NCBI RefSeq assembly: GCF_003415655.1 | Contig: NZ_QRHC01000018.1 | Coordinates: 1 to 57,014 of the forward strand | DNA length: 57,014 nt | Origin: Vibrio maerlii | GTDB lineage: Bacteria > Pseudomonadota > Gammaproteobacteria > Enterobacterales > Vibrionaceae | Reading direction: 5' to 3' | In this document: positions 28,179 through 36,737 of the stretch, piece by piece | Position numbering within the stretch: position 1 is the stretch's first letter | How the letters are laid out: every line of letters begins with the position of its first letter | Made by a program: the position numbers and the translations under genes | The notes under the pieces: model-generated | Database searches by the model: none | What the model was told of the DNA's origin: nothing | Seen by the model: the letters and a program-made list of their open reading frames with translations, nothing else

Positions 28179-29496
28179 TAAATCACTACTGGCTGCACGC
28201 CACCACATTGTTTTTCTAATTGGTTTGATGAGTGCACTTGTTATTGCATTCGCTATAGAGTCACGCGAATACAAAAGAGTACTTGGCAATATTACGTTCG
28301 AGGCATCAGAAGAGATACCATTTAAAGAATCGAGAGTCTTGTCATCTAAGGAGTACGATTGGGCAACGATTGCTTGGCAATACTTTGAAAACAACTATCA
28401 AGAAAACACCGGGTTGGTTAACTCTGTTGATGGTTATCCTTCAACAACGATGTGGGATACGGCGTCATACTTGATGGGATTAATTGCAGCTGAAAAGATC
28501 AACGTTGTTACTCAGGATGTGTTTACATTGCGTATGGAGAAGGCACTCACAACCTTGGCTCGATTGCCACTAGTGGATGGCAAGTTGCCAAACAAGGTAT
28601 ATAACACCCAAACCCTTGAGATGGTGGATTATGCCAATAACCCTCAAGAGTATGGTATTGGATGGTCAGCAATTGATATTGGTCGAATCTTAGTGCCAAT
28701 CAATATTTTGGTTTGGCAGTACCCTCAGTTCAACAAACAAGTAAACGACATTTTAAATCATTGGAAAATCAGTGAAATGCTGATTGATGGCTATATGTAC
28801 GGTGCTCGCAACCTACATGAAGGTTCACAAGAAATGGAACTGGTACAAGAGGGTCGAATTGGCTATGAAGAGTATGCGTCTAAATCGTTGGCTTTGATGG
28901 GCAGAGATGTATTTAACTCAATGAAGTATATCGATTTTCTAAATCTGGTTGACATCTATGGCGTTGAAATCCCAACAGATTATCGAGACCCTGACAAATA
29001 CCACGCGCACAACTACGTGGTGAGTGAGTCCTATATTCTCGATAGCATCGAGTTTGGAGCAGATAGTGTATCAAAAGTGTTCGCGCATCGAGTCTACAAA
29101 GCACAAGAAAATCGCTTTGAAGATACCGGAATCTTAACGGCCGTCAGTGAAGATAATGTCGATGAGGAACCTTACTTTGTCTACAACACGGTCTTTTCTG
29201 ATGGTAAAAAGTGGAATGCGATCTCTGATGATGGTAAAGACCAATCACATCTTAAAACACTATCAACCAAAGCTGCATTCGGTTGGTATGCCTTGTACGA
29301 CGCTAAATACACCGACTTATTGATAGATGCTACTTCCGACCTCTATACAGAAGAAAAAGGCTGGTATTCAGGTCGTTATGAATCTGACCAACGCATCAAC
29401 AAAGCAATCACAGCGAACACAAATGGAATTGTCTTAGAGTCACTTGCCTATATCGAAAATGGTCCGTTGCTAAAGGTAGGCGAGAGCGATAAATAA
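28168..29496 (+). CDS. DUF3131 protein, inner-membrane anchored (paralogue 1)
   Basis: A 442-residue protein with one N-terminal membrane segment (about 12-30) and a large periplasmic DUF3131 domain, an (alpha/alpha)-barrel type fold related to glucoamylase-like domains. Candidate active-site motifs shared with its paralogues are TMWDTAS, LPNKVYNTQT, SAIDIGR and GRIGYEEYAS. Overlaps the glycosyltransferase gene by 11 bases. A role in processing or guiding the nascent glycan at the inner membrane is inferred; the family has no firmly known reaction that I can cite. Confidence 0.83.
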   Translation: MAFNKSLLAARHHIVFLIGLMSALVIAFAIESREYKRVLGNITFEASEEIPFKESRVLSSKEYDWATIAWQYFENNYQENTGLVNSVDGYPSTTMWDTASYLMGLIAAEKINVVTQDVFTLRMEKALTTLARLPLVDGKLPNKVYNTQTLEMVDYANNPQEYGIGWSAIDIGRILVPINILVWQYPQFNKQVNDILNHWKISEMLIDGYMYGARNLHEGSQEMELVQEGRIGYEEYASKSLALMGRDVFNSMKYIDFLNLVDIYGVEIPTDYRDPDKYHAHNYVVSESYILDSIEFGADSVSKVFAHRVYKAQENRFEDTGILTAVSEDNVDEEPYFVYNTVFSDGKKWNAISDDGKDQSHLKTLSTKAAFGWYALYDAKYTDLLIDATSDLYTEEKGWYSGRYESDQRINKAITANTNGIVLESLAYIENGPLLKVGESDK

Positions 29497-29505
29497 GGAT
29501 GAGCT

Positions 29506-30912
29506 ATGAAAGCAAAAATACTCAACATATGTATGGTATCTCTGTTAGCCGCAGGTTGCGGAAATAAATATAATCAATTTTCAGAAGATATCGTAGAAAG
29601 AAAATCTCATTGGGATGTACCAAGTGCACGATTTGGTGACTTAACTGAAGAAGAGATGAAGCTTGCTAGAGTGGCCTGGCGTTACTTTGAAAACAATTAT
29701 CAAGAGAGTACCGGTTTAGTTAACGCGGTAAACAATTATCCGTCAGTAACATGGTGGGATGCTGCCTCTTACTTGGCAGGTATGGTGAGTGCGAGAGAGC
29801 TAGGCATTATCGATAAGCAAGAGTTTGATCGCCGCCTTGTTGCTTTTCTAACGACCTTGAATACGCTCGATCTGTTTCGTGGCGAATTACCAAATAAGGC
29901 CTACAACACGCAGACAGCAGAAAAGGTGGATTACGGTAACCAACCTGGTGAGATTGGCTATTCCGCTCTCGATTTGGGGCGCTTGATGATTTGGCTATAT
30001 ATCATCAAACAGCGATACCCTGAGTTTACAACTAGCATTGATTCTGTGCTGTTGAGATGGAATTACTGCAACGTGGTCGATGAAAACGGCACCATGTTTG
30101 GTGCATTACTTGAGAAAGATAAGCCAGTTCAATATCTACAAGAAGGTCGGTTAGGTTACGAAGAATATGCAGCCAAAGGTTTTGAGCTGTGGGGCTTTAA
30201 CACTAAGCAAGCCGCAATGGCTGAACCTTATGCAACAATTAACCTGTTTGGTTACGATGTACCTTATGACACACGAGACCCGCGCAAACTAAAGGCACAC
30301 AGTTATGTGGTAACTGAGAGCTACGTTCTTGATGGTATTGAACTTGGTTGGGATCTGGTTGAAGATCGAACTCCTCATGATTACAGCTACAGTCACGATT
30401 GGGTTGCGGAATTTGCACTGCAAATCTATCGAGTTCAAGAAGAGCGATATAAGCAAACCGGTATTATTACCGCACGTACAGAGCATCAATTAGATAAAGC
30501 GCCTTACTTCGTGTACGACACGATCTACACAGACGGCTTTGCTTGGAACACGATATCTGAGCCAGGAGACTACCTACCTCAATACGCAGCAGTGGCAATA
30601 AAAGGTGCGATGGGCATGTGGGTGCTTTGGGATACGCCATACACTGACCTTTTGTATGACCATGTCTCGACCGCTTATCACCCTGAAAAAGGGTTCTATG
30701 AGGGTATCTATGAAAATGGTACAGGGATGATCAATACCTTTACCTCGAATAATAATGGAATCACTTTAGAAATCCTCTTGTACAAGCAGCAAGGCAAACT
30801 TCTTACTTACAAAGAAAACCCAGCGCCAAGCTTGTGGGAGAAAGCGCTAGAGTCTCCATTTGGTTATGAGGGTCAGTGCCTGCCAAGAAAAAATGTAGCC
30901 TTGACGAAGTAA
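29506..30912 (+). CDS. DUF3131 lipoprotein (paralogue 2)
   Basis: A 468-residue lipoprotein: signal with lipobox LLAAGC, and no Asp after the cysteine, so outer-membrane sorting is expected. The DUF3131 domain carries the conserved motifs TWWDAAS, LPNKAYNTQT, SALDLGR and GRLGYEEYAA. It lies nine bases after paralogue 1 and nine before paralogue 3. The three genes are clear tandem duplicates that diverged in anchoring. Likely acts on the polysaccharide in the periplasm or at the outer membrane. Confidence 0.85.
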   Translation: MKAKILNICMVSLLAAGCGNKYNQFSEDIVERKSHWDVPSARFGDLTEEEMKLARVAWRYFENNYQESTGLVNAVNNYPSVTWWDAASYLAGMVSARELGIIDKQEFDRRLVAFLTTLNTLDLFRGELPNKAYNTQTAEKVDYGNQPGEIGYSALDLGRLMIWLYIIKQRYPEFTTSIDSVLLRWNYCNVVDENGTMFGALLEKDKPVQYLQEGRLGYEEYAAKGFELWGFNTKQAAMAEPYATINLFGYDVPYDTRDPRKLKAHSYVVTESYVLDGIELGWDLVEDRTPHDYSYSHDWVAEFALQIYRVQEERYKQTGIITARTEHQLDKAPYFVYDTIYTDGFAWNTISEPGDYLPQYAAVAIKGAMGMWVLWDTPYTDLLYDHVSTAYHPEKGFYEGIYENGTGMINTFTSNNNGITLEILLYKQQGKLLTYKENPAPSLWEKALESPFGYEGQCLPRKNVALTK

Positions 30913-30921
30913 GGGCTCCCT

Positions 30922-32304
30922 ATGCGAAAGGAATTGATTGCTATGGTTTTAGCTCTATCTGTTTCTGGGTGCGGGGTTATCTATCGAGGTGTGAGTGAAG
31001 GCGTGACGGCTATAAATCAATCACAGTTTTTACGTCAAGGTAGGTATGGCCAGTTAACGGAACTTGAAGTGGCCTGGGCTCAAACCGCATGGAAATACAT
31101 AGAGAACAACACCCAAGTGTCAACGGGCCTTGTCAATAATTTAGACAAGTATCCCACTACCAACATGGAAGGGGTGGCGGACTACATTATCTCGCTGCTT
31201 GCCGCGAGAGAGCTAGAGCTGATTACATCAAAAGAGTATGACGAGCGCCTTACGCTGGTATTACGTTTCTTGAACACGATGGATCTTAGTTATGGTCGGG
31301 CTCCAAATCGTGTTTATAGCACTGAAACAGGGAAAAAGGTTAACTATGCCAACCAAGAACAAGATATCGGCTATTCCTCACTTGAAGTCGGTCGTGTATT
31401 GGTTGCTTTAGCGTTGGTAAAACAATATTCACCAGAATTCTCAGAATATGTCGATAAAGCGGTATTGAGATGGAATTTTTGTCACTTAGTGGGTGAAGAT
31501 GGTGAGCTATATTCGGCAACAGTTCATGATGGGCAATTACAGCGTCATAAAGATGGTCGGCTAGGAATCGAAGAATACGCTTCTTATGGGTATCTCGAAT
31601 GGCAAATCATTCCCTTTAAAGCCATGAGCATCGAACCCTATGATGTTGCAACGATATACGATGTAGACATCCTTTTCGATGGGCGAGATCCACGGGAATT
31701 TGAATCCTTAAGACCAGTGTATAGCACGCCTTATCTGCGGATGGGACTCGAGTACAATTGGGATTATCATGACGATGTTAGTTCAACCGATGCAAGCCAC
31801 AGTTATCAAACCATGTCTGCCATCGCCGACTCAATCTACCGTGTTCAAGAGTTGCGCTGGGAAAATGAAAGAATCTACACTGCTCGTGCTGAACACGTGA
31901 CGACTGAATATCCACACTTTGTTTATGACGCCATTTATGCGCTTGGCACTCCATGGTTCACGGTTGCTCCTGATGCTACTTCATATGACGAGTTAGCCCT
32001 AGTATCGACTCGTGTTGCCTTCCAAATGTGGGTGTTATGGGAAACTGATTACACCGACAGACTTGTCACATTGGTGAAAGAGCTTTATGACGAGCAGCGA
32101 GGTTGGTATGAAGGGAGATATGAGCTGACTAGTGCCTATGAGCGAAGCATCACGCTTAAAACAAATGCTGGTGTGCTCGAAGCCTTGTTGTACAAAAAAC
32201 AAGGAAAGTTAAGTAAACAGCGAGACGTGAAAGAGTACAAAGACGTCAGATTCGATTCTCGCTTTGACCATCCGGGTAACTGCTTTGTGGAGACATTCCG
32301 ATGA
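30922..32304 (+). CDS. DUF3131 lipoprotein with altered active-site motifs (paralogue 3)
   Basis: A 460-residue lipoprotein (lipobox SVSGC). It aligns throughout with the two preceding genes, but key positions differ: TMWD/TWWD becomes NMEG, and S(A)(I/L)D(I/L)GR becomes SSLEVGR. The GRLGIEEYAS motif remains. Loss of two conserved aspartates suggests a non-catalytic binding subunit. Its stop overlaps the next start by four bases. Confidence 0.83.
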   Translation: MRKELIAMVLALSVSGCGVIYRGVSEGVTAINQSQFLRQGRYGQLTELEVAWAQTAWKYIENNTQVSTGLVNNLDKYPTTNMEGVADYIISLLAARELELITSKEYDERLTLVLRFLNTMDLSYGRAPNRVYSTETGKKVNYANQEQDIGYSSLEVGRVLVALALVKQYSPEFSEYVDKAVLRWNFCHLVGEDGELYSATVHDGQLQRHKDGRLGIEEYASYGYLEWQIIPFKAMSIEPYDVATIYDVDILFDGRDPREFESLRPVYSTPYLRMGLEYNWDYHDDVSSTDASHSYQTMSAIADSIYRVQELRWENERIYTARAEHVTTEYPHFVYDAIYALGTPWFTVAPDATSYDELALVSTRVAFQMWVLWETDYTDRLVTLVKELYDEQRGWYEGRYELTSAYERSITLKTNAGVLEALLYKKQGKLSKQRDVKEYKDVRFDSRFDHPGNCFVETFR

Positions 32305-32618
32305 AAAGTTATGCCGTCACAGTCTTTTTGTGTTTATCGACTTTCGTTGTGTGTGCGAAACCAGTATATGAGGAGCCTGTATATGAGGACATAGTTATCG
32401 CGACCCCTCTGGACGTGCAACCGGTGATAATTGAGTTTGACTACGTTTCTGGTGAAGAATTGCGTATTGAACATAACCTGATTAGTAACAACTCTGAACT
32501 ACAGACACCATCTTCTCAACCCAAAGCTTCGCAGATTTATACAGGCAAACCAACAACGGTAGAAGGCGGCCCGCGCCATTTTGCAAGGGGTATGCGTTTG
32601 AACAACACTGACGAATAA
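32301..32618 (+). CDS. Small secreted protein of unknown function
   Basis: A 105-residue protein with a clear signal peptide (cleavage about after residue 19). The mature part is short and begins with a duplicated EEPVYED-like acidic motif. No known domain recognised. ATGA overlap with the preceding DUF3131 gene and a 16-base gap to the GH16 gene show it is a real member of the operon. It might be an accessory subunit of the periplasmic glycan complex. Confidence 0.6.
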   Translation: MKSYAVTVFLCLSTFVVCAKPVYEEPVYEDIVIATPLDVQPVIIEFDYVSGEELRIEHNLISNNSELQTPSSQPKASQIYTGKPTTVEGGPRHFARGMRLNNTDE

Positions 32619-32634
32619 TACGGAGCTCGCATTT

Positions 32635-33423
32635 ATGACGCTAAAAGGATGTATTCGACAGATAATGCGTAAGATGCTTATAGGCAGTGGCATTAGTCTG
32701 CAAGTGGTATCGGCAGGAGAGTTTGAAGATTCTCTTCAAGCATTGGAAACAGAAAAATGGCGAGTGGCAGATGGTTGGGGAAATGGTTATCCCTTTGTCA
32801 ACGATTGGGATGATGGAGCGATAACCTTTAACGAGCAAGGGATGGCGATAACCTTAATGACTCAGTCTTTGCCCAAGACCCCGATGATGTCCGGTGAGAT
32901 AAGAAGTCATGGGTTCTATGGCTATGGTTGTTTCGAAGTCGATATGAAACCAATAAAAGCCCCTGGGGTGGTGAGTTCTTTTTTCTTGTTTTCAGGGCCA
33001 CATGATAAACCGGAAGATGGAAATGGGATACATAACGAAATCGATATTGAATTTTTGGGCTCGAATACCAACATGGTTCAACTTAACTTTTGGACCGACG
33101 ATGACGCTTATGAAAACAGCCATGAAAGCTTAGTTTTTTTGCCGTTTGATGCCTCAAAATCTTTTCATCGTTACAGCATTGACTGGAGCGAAAAGGGGAT
33201 AGATTGGTTGATCGATGGTAAATTGGTTCTAAGAGCCAAAAATAATAAATCCGATCCAACCCCAAGTGTGAACAGCTCAAAATTAAGAATAATGAAAAAT
33301 GTCTGGGTGGTAGATAGGAAGTTGTCAAATTGGGCTGGAAAGTTTAAGTTAGACAAGAAGAAAACGTATTCTGCATATTATAAAAATTTCAAATACACAC
33401 CCAATAAAAAATGCTCGTTATAG
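32635..33423 (+). CDS. GH16 family beta-glucanase
   Basis: A 262-residue secreted glycoside hydrolase family 16 protein. The catalytic signature is visible as NEIDIEFLG (Glu nucleophile, Asp, Glu acid/base), with supporting family segments HGFYGYGCFEVDMKP and YSIDWSEKGIDWLIDG. GH16 enzymes cleave or transglycosylate beta-1,3, beta-1,4 or mixed-linkage glucans and galactans. Placed in a synthesis operon, it probably trims or remodels the product. Start at 32635 follows GGAG; an alternative ATG at 32665 sits closer to the hydrophobic signal. Confidence 0.88.
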   Translation: MTLKGCIRQIMRKMLIGSGISLQVVSAGEFEDSLQALETEKWRVADGWGNGYPFVNDWDDGAITFNEQGMAITLMTQSLPKTPMMSGEIRSHGFYGYGCFEVDMKPIKAPGVVSSFFLFSGPHDKPEDGNGIHNEIDIEFLGSNTNMVQLNFWTDDDAYENSHESLVFLPFDASKSFHRYSIDWSEKGIDWLIDGKLVLRAKNNKSDPTPSVNSSKLRIMKNVWVVDRKLSNWAGKFKLDKKKTYSAYYKNFKYTPNKKCSL

Positions 33424-33497
33424 AGTGAATTAAATTTGAGATTAAAAATATTCATCCTAATTTATTTTTGAGATATTCAAATAGTTAGGAAAAGAAT

Positions 33498-34781
33498 ATG
33501 GAAACTCAACTATCTAGAACAATGGATTTAATTAGTAATGCTAACCAAGAGTTTGATCTTACCAATCCATTTCATCAAAAAAGTCTCATATCTTTATCTG
33601 AGCATTTATTACAGTTAAATAAAATTACGATTGATAATCACAAAGAGCTCATTCGTAGGTTGAATACGCCTCTTGAATATCAACTTGCTGTTAAGCTACT
33701 GGAGTCGCGTCGTTGTATAGAGAACATTGCTCAACCTTTGAATATCGCTGTCGTCTTCGCGATGTGGGGAGAGCACAATCGCTTGCTCCCCAAGACGGAA
33801 CAAAATCAGAATGGTGAAGACTCATTAATCGCTAAAATATCTCAACTTGAGTGGATCACTCGTGGCACCAAGGTTAATTGGCATCTTTATGCTGTTGATG
33901 ATGGATGCCCTCATCAAAGTGGTGCAATAGCCCAACAACAACTAGAACGCTGCACACAAGCCACAAGGGAGAAAGTAACGGTTCTTCATTTGGAAGATGC
34001 GTTACCCGCAGAATCGGGGCCGCTTGTTAACCTTAAAAGTGCAAACGATTCGAGAAAAGGTGGTGCTATCGTATATGGATGCCACCAAGCATTAGCGCAA
34101 AAAGTCGATGCAGTTATTTATACCGATGCAGATAACTCCGTACACTTGGGTCAAGTGGGTCTACTTTTAGAAAAGTTTGTCGAACAAGGCTCCCATGTCG
34201 TACTTGGGAACCGTAAACACCCGGACTCAATTCTTGTAAAACAAGAAGAGCGCTGGGGTATTGGTATTAAAACATTGCGCCATATGCAACGCATGATTGG
34301 TTCAGAGATTTTTGAGAAAGGTATCAAAGACACTCAAGCCGCGTTTAAGCTTTACAGTGCAGATGCATTAGAGGTTATTCTCGCAAAACCAACGGTTTAT
34401 GACTTTTCTTTCGACACGGATTGGATATTCGCCGCGATGGAAAAGAACCTACCGATTGTCACGGTACCTTTTGCTTTCATTGATTCTGCGGCTGAATCAG
34501 CCTCTATCGTGCAAGGGCCAATGACAACCTGGTACGTTTTACTTGATGGTTTAGTACAAGCAGCTCGGGCGAGAGGCATCTCTCATAGTGAGGAAATGGC
34601 GGATGTATTTAAAAGTGAGATTTCATCGCATGAAGATCTTGAGTTGATCATTGACACTTTACCTCCTGAGCTTGCTTCGGCCAAAGAGCAAGATCTAGGT
34701 AATCCAGCAGTGATGTCGCCTCAATCGGTGAGAATGTGGTTGCACAGTGCCAAGTCTATGAAAGCTCAAGCTGCGATGTAA
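33498..34781 (+). CDS. Family 2-like cytosolic glycosyltransferase
   Basis: A 427-residue protein without membrane segments. A GT-A core shows AVDDG and the metal-binding DADNS, with a later aromatic segment TVYDFSFDTDWIF. Helical regions precede (about 1-75) and follow (about 350-427). This layout resembles dolichol-phosphate-mannose-synthase-like or glycerate-type transferases, but the acceptor cannot be named. It is last in the operon, 74 bases after the GH16 gene and just before a strong terminator. Confidence 0.72.
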   Translation: METQLSRTMDLISNANQEFDLTNPFHQKSLISLSEHLLQLNKITIDNHKELIRRLNTPLEYQLAVKLLESRRCIENIAQPLNIAVVFAMWGEHNRLLPKTEQNQNGEDSLIAKISQLEWITRGTKVNWHLYAVDDGCPHQSGAIAQQQLERCTQATREKVTVLHLEDALPAESGPLVNLKSANDSRKGGAIVYGCHQALAQKVDAVIYTDADNSVHLGQVGLLLEKFVEQGSHVVLGNRKHPDSILVKQEERWGIGIKTLRHMQRMIGSEIFEKGIKDTQAAFKLYSADALEVILAKPTVYDFSFDTDWIFAAMEKNLPIVTVPFAFIDSAAESASIVQGPMTTWYVLLDGLVQAARARGISHSEEMADVFKSEISSHEDLELIIDTLPPELASAKEQDLGNPAVMSPQSVRMWLHSAKSMKAQAAM

Positions 34782-34797
34782 ACTGTCTCGACTAATA

Positions 34798-34830
34798 AAA
34801 CCCATAGCCAACACTGTTGGATATGGGTTT
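34798..34830 (+). terminator. Rho-independent terminator of the polysaccharide operon
   Basis: AAACCCATA pairs with TATGGGTTT, with an inner CCAA/TTGG pairing, followed by T-rich sequence. It lies 17 bases after the last gene. Confidence 0.8.
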
Positions 34831-34893
34831 ATTGATATTGGTAGAAAGGTGAGAATGGGGGGATAAGGTTGAGTGAAACTTGTTGGTTAAATT

Positions 34894-35247
34894 TCAAAGG
34901 TACATTTCTCTCTTAAAATCAGTCACTAATTGGGTTTGTATTTGATATTTAATATCGATGAGTCCCATAATCGATAACTTAATATCTTCTTCATATGGAA
35001 CATTATCTCCTTTTGATGAGTGCTCAATTTTTCTAATGTACCGCGCAGTTTCATTTTCACATAATAGATGTAATGCGTAGGATAGGTGGTGAGTTAGGTG
35101 ATAGAGTTTTCGCCACTGATGATTTTTATATAGTAGGTTGATGTCTTCATGGGCAAATTTATTCTTCTCCATATATTGATTTAAAATGGTTTTAACTGCT
35201 TCTTGGTCGTTGTGCAAACGCTCGTTTAATTTAATCATATTAATCAT
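34894..35247 (-). CDS. Stand-alone HPt-like protein
   Basis: A 117-residue, all-helical protein. Residues 8-75 follow an HPt (histidine phosphotransfer) layout, including a WRKLYHLTHHLSYALHLL helix where the phospho-His of HxLKG would sit. A His is present but the following Lys-Gly is lost (HLSYA). GGAG lies seven bases before the ATG at 35247. It may supply the HPt missing from the double-receiver kinase or may bind receivers without phosphotransfer. Assignment is from pattern alone. Confidence 0.55.
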   Translation of the reverse strand: MINMIKLNERLHNDQEAVKTILNQYMEKNKFAHEDINLLYKNHQWRKLYHLTHHLSYALHLLCENETARYIRKIEHSSKGDNVPYEEDIKLSIMGLIDIKYQIQTQLVTDFKREMYL

Positions 35248-35313
35248 AACAAACTCCGATTTAGTAAGTGTTTATTGATGATCTAAGTTAACCTAGTGAT
35301 AGGCATATTTAGG

Positions 35314-36453
35314 CTATGTGTCTTGGTTATCTATCTCTTTATTGCCCGGAGTGTAAGTCAGAGAGATAATGCCTTTAAATTCGTAATTAGGATAAAAGTC
35401 GTAACTTTTTTGAATAGAAACATCATCAGATATGGAAACAAATGAATCATTGGCCAGATCGATTAGCTTTCCATTACGTACTTGCAAATCAAATGCTAAA
35501 TCAGAAGATATTTGTGAGAGTGGGGTGCCTTTTAGAATAAGGTTTGGATCAATGGACTCATAAGCCATGGTGAAGCTTTGAATCTCAATGTTGGTGATAG
35601 GCTTTTCTTCATCACAAAGCTCGAGGTGTTCATATTCACTGCCTAATACCGCTAAGCTACCTTCTTTGATGACTAAGCCTTGAGACAGACAGGCAGAAGC
35701 AATTTGTTGATGGTTATCGAACAGTAATAGCTTGCCATCCTTACTATCCCATGTGATCACAAGGTTGTGCTGCTGGCCATCGTTGACGTTGATTTCCTCA
35801 AAGGCAACGCGACTATCTGAGTCAAAATCAATACCCAGTCCACCGGTTTTATTAAGAACGTAAAGGCTTATCCCTTGCGTATGTTGGTGGTCGTTACTTA
35901 CACCGAAAATATTTTCTATTAGACCTTGATGCTCGCCCGTTGATTGGTAACTAAATTCGATAGTAAAGGCGTCGTAAGACTCTAACGTATCGGCAAGCTT
36001 TATCTGTCCTAAGCCATTACCACTGAATGTGATGGTGTTGTTTTCAACCAATTTTCCTGCGTTACCTGAGTATTGAAGGTTATGGATTTGTTCTTGATCG
36101 TTAAGCTCAAGTCCCAAACTTTGCTTAATTTGGGTGGAACTTAGATGAAACTTGACCTGATTTGGTTCAATCTTGGTGTTGATACAGTCATATCGGGTTC
36201 GTCTATCTTCGACACTTTCCTCTAGTCGTGAAACGATGTGTATTGATTGAAATTCAGTAAAGGAGTTCGCAGCTGCGTAAGTTTGTAGATCGACAATGTC
36301 GAGTGGCTGAAGATTATCGCTGTATGAGTAATGATTAGAATCTAAGTCACTCGATGAGTACGTACCTTTGGTATCGTCGAGTGCGTCCCTGATTGGGTTA
36401 AAGTTTCCAATTGACATTCCATTGCTCACTTTTAGTGTCACTTTATCTAGCAA
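35314..36453 (-). CDS. LamG/concanavalin-like domain protein
   Basis: A 379-residue protein with no evident signal peptide. The middle (about 145-300) has the strand pattern of a LamG or concanavalin A-like jelly-roll: an FSGNGLGQI start, an FTIEFSYQS strand, and GQQHNLVITWDSKDGKLLLF. The flanks have no recognised domain. The start is uncertain: TTG at 36453, or ATG at 36417. It might be a carbohydrate-binding partner of the glucan. If exported without a signal peptide it could use the nearby type I system, but it lacks RTX repeats. Confidence 0.6.
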   Translation of the reverse strand: MLDKVTLKVSNGMSIGNFNPIRDALDDTKGTYSSSDLDSNHYSYSDNLQPLDIVDLQTYAAANSFTEFQSIHIVSRLEESVEDRRTRYDCINTKIEPNQVKFHLSSTQIKQSLGLELNDQEQIHNLQYSGNAGKLVENNTITFSGNGLGQIKLADTLESYDAFTIEFSYQSTGEHQGLIENIFGVSNDHQHTQGISLYVLNKTGGLGIDFDSDSRVAFEEINVNDGQQHNLVITWDSKDGKLLLFDNHQQIASACLSQGLVIKEGSLAVLGSEYEHLELCDEEKPITNIEIQSFTMAYESIDPNLILKGTPLSQISSDLAFDLQVRNGKLIDLANDSFVSISDDVSIQKSYDFYPNYEFKGIISLTYTPGNKEIDNQDT

Positions 36454-36737
36454 TATAGGAACAAAAAACGTTATTTCTAATAAATTTTCAGCTCAAACAC
36501 GTATTTATCCGTTTGGCATCGAAAATCTTAAGTGATTGATTTTAAGTGGTATATAAAGTGAACAAAAATTTGTCTCTCAAAAACTATCTACTAGACTGCC
36601 TTTTACAAAAACACGCGATCATACATTGCCTTTAATTTTCACTTTGTACTTAAGTCACTTTTAACTTCAAGTCTTGAGAGGAGAAACGGGAGAGTGATAA
36701 GAGTTATTGGTTTGTGTTGAGTATTTTGGAGTGCTAG

